Below, in pieces: positions 1 through 4,826 of a stretch of DNA of 6,689 nucleotides. This DNA is from an uncultured Clostridia bacterium (lineage in GTDB: Bacteria; Bacillota; Clostridia; Christensenellales; CAG-138). The notes below the pieces were generated by a model. That model was given only the letters and a program-made list of their open reading frames with translations. It made no database searches and had not been told where the DNA came from. A program made the position numbers and the translations under genes. Location: positions 1 through 6,689 of the forward strand of contig CAMHDC010000074.1 in assembly GCA_946183765.1 (NCBI GenBank). Reading direction: 5' to 3'. The stretch's first letter is position 1; each line of letters begins with the position of its first letter.

Positions 1-2
1 GG

Positions 3-143
3 ACGGCCAGCGCCATCCGCAGCAAGCTTCGGGCCAAGGTGGCCATCGAGGGGGATCAGGAGAAGGGCAAGATCATCATCTCCTACTTCTCCCGGGACGA
101 TCTGATGAACATCTGCGACGCCATCCTGGGCGTCGAGGAATAA
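3..143 (+). CDS. parB: ParB/Spo0J chromosome-partitioning protein, C-terminal fragment
   Basis: Only the last 46 codons and the TAA stop are in the window; the 5' part lies outside. The reading frame gives a tail beginning TASAIRSKLRAKV and continuing through KGKIIISYFSRDDLMNI to ILGVEE. This matches the C-terminal dimerisation domain of ParB/Spo0J proteins, which typically reads K(V/I)-x-I-x-x-x-x-x-x-G-K-I-x-I-x-Y-x-S-x-(E/D)-D-L. In known ParB proteins this domain dimerises and binds DNA non-specifically, while the absent upstream parts carry the CTPase domain and the helix-turn-helix that reads parS. The call is strengthened by the parS site that begins one base after the stop codon. No terminator follows the gene, so transcription probably continues into the gene at 160. 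The fragment is too short to distinguish ParB from its paralogue Noc by sequence alone, but Noc recognises a different site, so the adjacent parS favours ParB. Confidence 0.85.
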   Translation, partial: TASAIRSKLRAKVAIEGDQEKGKIIISYFSRDDLMNICDAILGVEE

Positions 144-163
144 TGTTTCACGTGAAACCATGA
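143..163 (+). other. Possible six-codon leader ORF across parS
   Basis: An ATG at 143-145 overlaps the parB stop and reads M-F-H-V-K-P before a TGA at 161-163. That TGA overlaps the ATG of the next gene (160-162) as ATGA. A purine stretch GAGGAA at 135-140 lies just upstream, with a rather short gap of about 2-4 bases to the ATG. The layout could carry ribosomes from the end of parB to the start at 160, which has no ribosome binding site of its own. It may equally be chance: the parS sequence dictates most of these codons. Confidence 0.25.
144..159. promoter_or_regulatory. parS: parS centromere-like site
   Basis: The 16 bases read TGTTTCACGTGAAACC. The known Bacillus-type parS consensus is TGTTnCACGTGAAACA, so 15 of 16 positions agree and only the last base (C for A) differs. 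Bases 145-158 (GTTTCACGTGAAAC) form a perfect 14-base palindrome. ParB loads here as a CTP-dependent sliding clamp and recruits SMC in well-studied species. The site starts directly after the parB stop codon and ends on the base before the ATG of the next gene, so it occupies the whole intergenic gap. I saw no other parS-like palindrome in the window. Confidence 0.9.
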
Positions 164-528
164 CGAAGGAAGAGCTGTTCACCTGCATCGAAAAGGAATA
201 CGGCGTGACGCCGGACTACCCCTGGCTGGATTCGCCGGAAGGGGCCGTGTTCCGCCATGGGGACAACCGGAAGTGGTTCGCCCTCTCCATGCCCATTCCG
301 CGCCGCTATGCCTACCCCGGTGAACCCGGCGAGGTGGACGCGGTGAACCTGAAGTGCGATCCGGTCCTCTCCGGCATGCTGCGGGGCGAGCCGGGCATCT
401 TTCCCGCGTACCACATGAGCAAGGTCCACTGGATCACGGTCATTCTGGACGGCTCCGCAGACGACGACCGGCTTCGGTTTCTTCTCCATCAAAGCTTCGA
501 ACTGACCAAGAGCAAAAAACGCAAATAA
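160..528 (+). CDS. MmcQ/YjbR family protein (DUF419)
   Basis: This is a complete 122-residue protein of the MmcQ/YjbR family, small cytosolic proteins with a double-wing fold resembling the DNA-binding fold of CyaY/YjbR-like proteins; their biological role is not established. The family signature is clear: an N-terminal helix with EELF, then FRHGDNRKWFAL (31-42), VNLKCDP (62-68) and PAYHMSKVHWITV (82-94), followed by a C-terminal helix with the LLHQSFELT pattern and a lysine/arginine tail (KSKKRK). The length is typical. The ATG at 160 is the only in-frame start that keeps the whole domain; no ATG, GTG or TTG precedes it in frame back to the parB stop. Its upstream 16 bases are the parS site, so it lacks a normally spaced Shine-Dalgarno sequence. 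The nearest purine run (GAGGAA, 135-140) ends 19 bases away. Translation probably depends on coupling to parB or on leaderless-like initiation. It is likely co-transcribed with parB and ends at the terminator at 533-567. Confidence 0.88.
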   Translation: MTKEELFTCIEKEYGVTPDYPWLDSPEGAVFRHGDNRKWFALSMPIPRRYAYPGEPGEVDAVNLKCDPVLSGMLRGEPGIFPAYHMSKVHWITVILDGSADDDRLRFLLHQSFELTKSKKRK

Positions 529-532
529 ACGA

Positions 533-567
533 AAGCCCCTCTCCCGAAGGAAAGGGGCTTGCTTTTT
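533..567 (+). terminator. Intrinsic terminator, probably bidirectional
   Basis: AAGCCCCT (533-540) pairs perfectly with AGGGGCTT (553-560). After one C/A mismatch, TCC (542-544) pairs with GGA (549-551), closing a CGAA tetraloop at 545-548. A T run (TTTTT, 563-567) follows, giving a classical Rho-independent terminator for the parB-YjbR transcript, which ends at 528. In the opposite direction the hairpin lies about 15 bases after the yhaM stop and is followed by TTCGTTTATTTG. That is a weaker, interrupted U tract, so the element probably serves both convergent genes, less efficiently for yhaM. Confidence 0.9.
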
Positions 568-575
568 GCTCGTTT

Positions 576-1526
576 TCAGCTTTTCCGCCCGTGCTGATAG
601 AGCTGGCGGTTGTCCAACGCCCACTGGCGCTCGGAGAAGCCGCCCTTCACCACGCCGTCCAGGGCCGTGAACATCTCGAAGAGCTGAGCGTCCAGCCGGT
701 CCAGGGTGGAGAGGACCTCGGCTTCAGGGAACATGGGGAGCTTCGGCGATCCGAACTCCGGCTGCCCGTGGTGGGAGAGGAGCATGTGCTCCAGGAGCAT
801 GGCCGTCTCCCCAGGCACCTGCAGAAGCTCTGCTGCCGCCCGGACCTCGGCCATGCCGATGTTGATGTGCCCCAGCAGCTGCCCTTCGGCGGTGTAGGCG
901 GAGGCCACGCCCAGCTTGCCCGTGTCCAGCTCCGTGAGCTTCCCGATGTCGTGGAGGATGGCGCCGGCCACGATCAGCTGCCCGTCCAGCTCCGGATACC
1001 GGGCGGCCACGGCCTTGCCCATGGAGACCACGTTCAGGGTGTGCTCCAAAAAGCCGCCCCGGGTGGCGTGGTGGAGCTTCACGGCGGCGGGATAGTACAG
1101 CATCTCACGCTTGTGCTCCTTCATGAGATACTGGACCAGGCGCTTGAGATCGGCGTCTTTGAAGCTTTCCGTCTCCCGCCACAGGATCTCGTAGGCCGCG
1201 GCCGGGTCCTGGGGCGAACAGGGGACGATCCTGGACATGTCCACCTCGTCCGACTCGTTGGCCTGGCGGATGCGCTCGATCTTCAGCTGCTCGCTGTCCT
1301 TCCAGATGGTGACCGTGCCCCGGACCTTCACGATGTCCTCCGGCTCGAACATGCCCATGGAGGGGCCGTAGTTCCAGATCTTCGCCACACATTCGCCGCC
1401 GGCGTCCGCCAGCACCAAATCCATATAGGACCCGCCCTTGCTGTCCGTACGGAGCGCGGCGCTCTTCACCATGCAGAAGCCCTCCGTCTGCTGACCGGGG
1501 GCGTTCAGGATGCTCATTCTGCTCAT
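576..1526 (-). CDS. yhaM: 3'-5' exoribonuclease YhaM family (OB fold + HD domain)
   Basis: The 316-residue product matches the size of Bacillus subtilis YhaM (about 314). It has the family's two-part build: an N-terminal OB fold of the tRNA_anti type (about residues 12-90, including YMDLVLAD and the VKVRGTVTIW strand) and a C-terminal HD domain (about 150-290). The HD metal ligands are visible: H162 in the GGFLEHTLNV motif, H192-D193 in ILHDIGKL, H220 in LLGHINIG, H252-H253 in LLSHHGQPEFGS, and D276 in STLDRLDA. YhaM enzymes are cytosolic, manganese-dependent exonucleases that trim short single-stranded RNA 3' tails after transcription termination and act in RNA turnover; some also degrade DNA. 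A second ATG four codons in is possible, but GGAGG at 1535-1539 sits 8 bases from the chosen ATG and supports it. The gene is transcribed alone from its own promoter, opposite in direction to every other gene here, and runs convergently into the terminator at 533-567. No key residue is missing. Confidence 0.95.
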   Translation of the reverse strand: MSRMSILNAPGQQTEGFCMVKSAALRTDSKGGSYMDLVLADAGGECVAKIWNYGPSMGMFEPEDIVKVRGTVTIWKDSEQLKIERIRQANESDEVDMSRIVPCSPQDPAAAYEILWRETESFKDADLKRLVQYLMKEHKREMLYYPAAVKLHHATRGGFLEHTLNVVSMGKAVAARYPELDGQLIVAGAILHDIGKLTELDTGKLGVASAYTAEGQLLGHINIGMAEVRAAAELLQVPGETAMLLEHMLLSHHGQPEFGSPKLPMFPEAEVLSTLDRLDAQLFEMFTALDGVVKGGFSERQWALDNRQLYQHGRKS

Positions 1527-1534
1527 CGTTCAAA

Positions 1535-1539
1535 CCTCC
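1535..1539 (-). promoter_or_regulatory. Ribosome binding site of yhaM
   Basis: Read on the minus strand this is GGAGG, 8 bases before the ATG at 1526-1524. It favours that start over the in-frame ATG at 1517, which would be 17 bases away. Confidence 0.85.
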
Positions 1540-1553
1540 AAATAGATGGATAC

Positions 1554-1581
1554 AGTATACCAGATTTTTCCGTTTTGGCAA
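1554..1581 (-). promoter_or_regulatory. Sigma-A-type promoter of yhaM
   Basis: On the minus strand, TTGCCA (1581-1576, 5 of 6 to the -35 consensus) and TATACT (1559-1554, 5 of 6 to the -10 consensus) are separated by 16 bases. TGG precedes the -10, making an extended -10 element. The predicted transcription start is near 1547, leaving a leader of about 20 bases that holds the GGAGG site. The position and AT-rich surroundings in an otherwise GC-rich sequence support the call; no operator could be identified. Confidence 0.75.
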
Positions 1582-1590
1582 ACAGGAACA

Positions 1591-1619
1591 TTGTAGAATT
1601 TGGTGCGCTATGCTATACT
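1591..1619 (+). promoter_or_regulatory. Extended -10 promoter of the mnmG-rsmG-pth-mfd operon
   Basis: TATACT (1614-1619) is preceded by TGC (1611-1613), an extended -10 element. The best-spaced -35 candidate, TTGTAG (1591-1596), lies 17 bases upstream but matches the consensus at only 3 of 6 positions, so the extended -10 must carry most of the activity. The predicted start is near 1626, giving a leader of about 17 bases. A second, overlapping TATACAT (1622-1628) follows but would place the start inside the gene's ribosome binding region, so it is less likely to be the main -10. Confidence 0.65.
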
Positions 1620-1628
1620 GCTATACAT

Positions 1629-1633
1629 AGGAG
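1629..1633 (+). promoter_or_regulatory. Ribosome binding site of mnmG
   Basis: AGGAG lies 9 bases before the ATG at 1643. It rules out the out-of-frame ATG at 1635, which is too close, and supports 1643 as the start. Confidence 0.8.
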
Positions 1634-1642
1634 TATGCGCAT

Positions 1643-3535
1643 ATGACAGACGGATTGACAATCAAGCCCCTCTTGGGGGAGCGTTTCGACTGCGTGGTGA
1701 TCGGCGCGGGCCACGGGGGCTGCGAGGCGGCCCTGGCATCGGCGCGCATGGGCCTGAAGACGGCCCTGCTCACGCTGAACCTGGACAGCATCGGCATGAT
1801 GCCCTGCAATCCCTCCATCGGCGGCACCGGCAAGGGGCACCTGGTCCGGGAGCTGGACGCCATGGGCGGGGAGATGGGCCTGGCCGCCGACGACACCCTC
1901 ATTCAGATGCGCATGCTGAACACGGGCAAGGGCCCCGCGGTCCATTCCCTCCGGGCTCAGATGGACAAGCGCCGCTACCACGAGCGCATGAAGGCCGCGC
2001 TGGAAAACGAGGACAACCTGACCGTCATCCAAAGCGAGGCCGTGGACTTTGCCACCGAGGGCGGCCGCATCTCGGGCGTCGTCACGGCGGAGGGCTTCTG
2101 CTATCCCTGCCGGGCGGCGGTCCTGTGCACGGGCGTGTACCTGAAGAGCCGTATTCTGATCGGCGAATTCGTCCGGGAAAGCGGCCCCGCGGGCATGCTC
2201 CGAAGCGAGGGCCTGTCCGGGAACCTCAGCCGCCTGGGCATCCCCTTGAGACGGTTCAAAACCGGCACCCCGCCCCGGGTGAAGCGGGACACTCTGGACT
2301 TTTCGAAGATGACGGTCCAGGAGGGGGACGAGCCCACGCCCGCCTTCTCCTTCCTCCACGGAGAGCTGCATCTGCAGCAGGATCGGTGCTGGCTCACCTA
2401 TACCAATTTGGACACCCACCGGATCATCCTGGACAATTTGGACCGGTCCCCCCTGTACGCGGGCCGCATCCACGCCACGGGCACCCGCTACTGCCCCTCC
2501 ATCGAGGACAAGGTGGTGAAGTTCGCCGACAAGGACCGGCACCAGCTCTTCATCGAGCCCGAGGGCCGGACCACCCAGGAGATGTACGTCCAGGGCCTCT
2601 CCACCAGCCTGCCCGCCGACGTGCAGGAGGCCATGCTCCATACTATTCCCGGCCTCGAACGGGCCCGGGTGATGCGCTTCGGCTACGCCATCGAGTACGA
2701 TTGTTTGGACCCCCAATCCCTGGATCTGAGCCTGATGGTGAAGCATATCCCCGGCCTTTTCTGCGGGGGCCAGATCAACGGCAGCTCCGGCTACGAGGAG
2801 GCCGCGGCCCAGGGCTTCTACGCCGGGGTCAACGCCGCCCTGTACGTGAAGGGGGAGGAACCCTTCCGCATCGGCCGGGACGAGGGGTATCTGGGCGTGC
2901 TGGTGGACGATCTGGTCACCAAGGGCACGCCGGAGCCCTACCGGATGATGACCTCCCGGTGCGAGTATCGGCTGCTCCTCAGGCAGGACAACGCGGACGA
3001 GCGGCTTACCGAGAAGGCCCGGCGCACGGGACTCGTCTCGGACGAGCGATATGAAAGGCTCCTGCGCAAGCGGGAGAAGGTGGCGGCCGCCCGGGCGAAG
3101 CTGGATCGGCGGGTCCCGGCGGACGAGAAGCTTCGGGCGTATTTGGAATCCGTGGGCGAGACCGTCCCCCATGACGGGGCCAGGCTGTTCGAGCTGTTGA
3201 AGCGGCCCGGGGTCAGCTACACGGGCCTGCTGTCCCTTTACGGGGACGATTTGGACCCCTTGGATCGGGAGACCCTGGAGCAGATCGACGTGATGACCCG
3301 GTACGACGGGTATATCGAGAAGGAACGGCGGGAGGTGGAGCGCATGCGAAGCCTGGAAGAGCTGGCGCTGCCCGCCGATTTCGATTACAACAGCCTGTCC
3401 GGCCTTCGCTTGGAGGCCCGGCAGAAGCTGAACGGGGTCAAGCCCGCGAACATCGGTCAGGCCTCCCGGATATCGGGGGTGTCTCCGGCGGACGTGAGCG
3501 TGCTGCTGGTGGCCCAGAAACGGGGGATGCTGTGA
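1643..3535 (+). CDS. mnmG: tRNA U34 carboxymethylaminomethyl-modifying enzyme MnmG (GidA)
   Basis: This complete 630-residue protein is the same length as E. coli MnmG (629). With its GTPase partner MnmE it uses FAD, NADH and methylene-tetrahydrofolate to install (carboxymethyl)aminomethyl groups on wobble uridine 34 of tRNAs reading split codon boxes. The N-terminal FAD-binding Rossmann motif is VVIGAGHGGCEAA (18-30). Next come PCNPSIGGTGKGHL (54-67) with C55, matching E. coli C47; RFKTGTPPR (204-212); and RYCPSIEDK (282-290) with C284, matching E. coli C277. The second FAD-contact motif GQINGSSGYEEAAAQG is at 376-391. The motif usually reading TSRAEYRL has Cys for Ala (437-444). The helical C-terminal domain that binds MnmE and tRNA is intact and ends in the signature IGQASRISGVSPADVSVLL. 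The gene is first in its operon, behind an extended -10 promoter and AGGAG. Its usual upstream partner mnmE is absent, displaced by the inverted yhaM; it must be encoded elsewhere. Confidence 0.97.
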   Translation: MTDGLTIKPLLGERFDCVVIGAGHGGCEAALASARMGLKTALLTLNLDSIGMMPCNPSIGGTGKGHLVRELDAMGGEMGLAADDTLIQMRMLNTGKGPAVHSLRAQMDKRRYHERMKAALENEDNLTVIQSEAVDFATEGGRISGVVTAEGFCYPCRAAVLCTGVYLKSRILIGEFVRESGPAGMLRSEGLSGNLSRLGIPLRRFKTGTPPRVKRDTLDFSKMTVQEGDEPTPAFSFLHGELHLQQDRCWLTYTNLDTHRIILDNLDRSPLYAGRIHATGTRYCPSIEDKVVKFADKDRHQLFIEPEGRTTQEMYVQGLSTSLPADVQEAMLHTIPGLERARVMRFGYAIEYDCLDPQSLDLSLMVKHIPGLFCGGQINGSSGYEEAAAQGFYAGVNAALYVKGEEPFRIGRDEGYLGVLVDDLVTKGTPEPYRMMTSRCEYRLLLRQDNADERLTEKARRTGLVSDERYERLLRKREKVAAARAKLDRRVPADEKLRAYLESVGETVPHDGARLFELLKRPGVSYTGLLSLYGDDLDPLDRETLEQIDVMTRYDGYIEKERREVERMRSLEELALPADFDYNSLSGLRLEARQKLNGVKPANIGQASRISGVSPADVSVLLVAQKRGML

Positions 3536-4218
3536 GCGATTTGCGGGACATACTGAAGAAGGCCCTGCCCCAGGCGGGGGACGAGGCTTTGGACCGGTTC
3601 GAGATCTATCACCGGCTCCTGGCGGAATGGAACGAGAGGATGAACCTGACCGCCATCACGGACCCGGTGGAGGTCGCCGAGAAGCACTTTGCCGATTCCC
3701 TGGCGGCGTTGCCCTATTTGAAACCGGGCATGGCGGTGATCGACGTGGGCACGGGAGCCGGATTCCCCGGCGTGCCCCTGCTCATCATGGAGCCGGGTTT
3801 GGAGCTGACGTTGGCGGACAGCCTGCAAAAGCGGCTGACCTTTTTGGACGCTCTATTGAAAGAACTGGGATTGAAGGCGGAACTGGTCCACGGCCGGGCG
3901 GAGGATCTGGGCCAGAACAGGCTCTATCGGGAGCGGTACGACATGGCGCTCTCCCGGGCGGTGGCCAATCTGCCGGTCCTCCTCGAATTGACCACTCCCT
4001 TCGTGAAGGTCCATGGCACGGCCGTCGCCTACAAGGGCGACGCTGCGGAGGAGCTTCTAAACGCCAAATCGGCGGCCTTTCTGCTCCACGTGCAGCTCAG
4101 GACCGTGGAACTGGATTCCTCCCTGGGCAAGCGGTGCCTGATCTTCGCGGACAAGATAGCGCCCACGCCGAAGCAGTACCCCCGGAAGGCCGGGACCCCC
4201 AACAAGAAACCCTTATAA
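3532..4218 (+). CDS. rsmG: 16S rRNA (guanine-527-N7)-methyltransferase RsmG (GidB)
   Basis: The 228-residue product lies between E. coli RsmG (207) and B. subtilis RsmG (239) in length. It transfers a methyl group from S-adenosylmethionine to N7 of G527 in 16S rRNA, and loss of such enzymes gives low-level streptomycin resistance in several species. The SAM-binding motif I is VIDVGTGAGFPGVPL (69-83). An acidic residue follows at the end of the next strand (D96 in TLADSLQKR). HGRAED is at 120-125, SRAVANL at 141-147, and the conserved C-terminal segment YPRKAGTP at 216-223. An N-terminal helical part carries RMNLTAITDP (36-45), also typical. The start is GTG at 3532, which overlaps the mnmG stop as GTGA; the next in-frame Met is residue 37, inside the conserved NLTAI region. 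Only a weak GGGGGA (3522-3527) precedes it, so translation is probably coupled to mnmG, its common genomic neighbour. Confidence 0.96.
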   Translation: MSDLRDILKKALPQAGDEALDRFEIYHRLLAEWNERMNLTAITDPVEVAEKHFADSLAALPYLKPGMAVIDVGTGAGFPGVPLLIMEPGLELTLADSLQKRLTFLDALLKELGLKAELVHGRAEDLGQNRLYRERYDMALSRAVANLPVLLELTTPFVKVHGTAVAYKGDAAEELLNAKSAAFLLHVQLRTVELDSSLGKRCLIFADKIAPTPKQYPRKAGTPNKKPL

Positions 4219-4222
4219 GGAG
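4217..4222 (+). promoter_or_regulatory. Ribosome binding site of pth
   Basis: AAGGAG overlaps the rsmG stop codon (TAA, 4216-4218) and is 7 bases from the ATG at 4230. It fixes the pth start there, although the same frame stays open far upstream inside rsmG. Confidence 0.9.
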
Positions 4223-4229
4223 AAAAGAT

Positions 4230-4826
4230 ATGTTTGTGATCGCGGGCCTGGGCAATCCGGGCCTAAGCTACCGGAAGACCCGGCACAATATCGGCTTTAT
4301 GGCCCTGGACGTGATCGCCCAGCGGATCGGCGTCAAAATCAAGGACAAGAAGTTTTCCGGGCTCCTGGGCGAAGGCGAGCTGAACGGCGAGCGGGTGATC
4401 CTGGTGAAGCCCCAAACCTATATGAATCTGAGCGGCGACTGCATCCAGCAGGTCATGCACTTTTATAAGCTGCCGCCGGAAAAGCTGCTGGTCCTCTGCG
4501 ACGACGTGGACCTGCCCTGCGGGAGTCTGCGCATCCGGGCTAAGGGCTCGGCGGGCACCCACAACGGCCTGAGGAACATCATCGCCTGCCTCAATTCCGA
4601 GAATTTTCCCCGCATCCGCATCGGCGCGGGCCAGGACGTGAGCTTGCAGCTCCGTGACTATGTGCTCAAGCGGCCCGGCAAGGAGGAGCAGGTCGTTTTG
4701 GCCGAAGCCTACGAGAAGGCGGCGGACGCGGCGGCGCTCATCGTGAAGGGAGACGTGGAGGGGGCCCAGAGCCGCTTCAACAAGCGCCACGAGAAGAACC
4801 CTCGCCAGAGTCAGGCGGAAGAATGA
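4230..4826 (+). CDS. pth: Peptidyl-tRNA hydrolase (Pth)
   Basis: This 198-residue enzyme cleaves the ester bond of peptidyl-tRNAs dropped by ribosomes, freeing tRNA for reuse, and is essential in many bacteria. The fold signature IAGLGNPG (4-11) is followed by TRHNIGF (17-23) with catalytic H19 (E. coli H20). N9, N66 in QTYMNLSG, D91 in LCDDVDLP and N112 in GTHNGLRN match E. coli N10, N68, D93 and N114, so the active site is complete. One deviation is visible: the strand after that motif reads RIRIGAGQDVSLQLRDYVL, where many homologues have IGIGRP, so the conserved Arg-Pro is replaced. The C-terminal helix (about 151-176) is normal, and the tail is short, charged and of low conservation (KRHEKNPRQSQAEE). 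The same frame is open upstream within rsmG, but the ATG at 4230 with AAGGAG is clearly the start. It is 11 bases after rsmG and overlaps mfd by 4 bases (ATGA). Confidence 0.96.
   Translation: MFVIAGLGNPGLSYRKTRHNIGFMALDVIAQRIGVKIKDKKFSGLLGEGELNGERVILVKPQTYMNLSGDCIQQVMHFYKLPPEKLLVLCDDVDLPCGSLRIRAKGSAGTHNGLRNIIACLNSENFPRIRIGAGQDVSLQLRDYVLKRPGKEEQVVLAEAYEKAADAAALIVKGDVEGAQSRFNKRHEKNPRQSQAEE

Noticed and set aside
1527..1642. Origin of replication or DnaA boxes in the AT-rich gap
   Set aside because: I found no TTATCCACA-like boxes on either strand here or elsewhere in the window. The gap is fully explained by two promoters and two ribosome binding sites.
354..1646. Long open frame (about 430 codons) on the plus strand across the yhaM region
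   Set aside because: It lies antisense to yhaM, whose HD-domain residues, ribosome binding site and promoter are convincing. The conceptual protein is rich in His, Arg, Leu and Gly with no recognisable motif, as expected of a shadow frame in GC-rich DNA, and it runs through the terminator and the divergent promoters.
1600..3054. Plus-strand open frame (about 484 codons) overlapping mnmG in another phase
   Set aside because: Its product is dominated by Gly, Pro, Arg and His, which is typical of a shifted GC-rich frame. It starts ahead of the mnmG ribosome binding site and has no family signature.
1613..3172. Long minus-strand open frame (about 519 codons) opposite mnmG
   Set aside because: mnmG on the plus strand is complete with all its motifs. 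The antisense product has the compositional bias of a GC-rich shadow frame, no recognised domain and no good ribosome binding site.
4085..4094. CACGTG core in rsmG, and another near 5082-5091 in mfd, as further parS sites
   Set aside because: Only the six-base core matches; the flanking bases do not extend the palindrome to GTTTCACGTGAAAC, so these are coding-sequence coincidences.
3627..4229. Upstream extension of the pth frame into rsmG, which would give a 399-residue protein
   Set aside because: The extension translates to low-complexity Gly/Arg-rich sequence overlapping rsmG. The Pth fold begins exactly at the ATG at 4230, which has an AAGGAG site 7 bases upstream.
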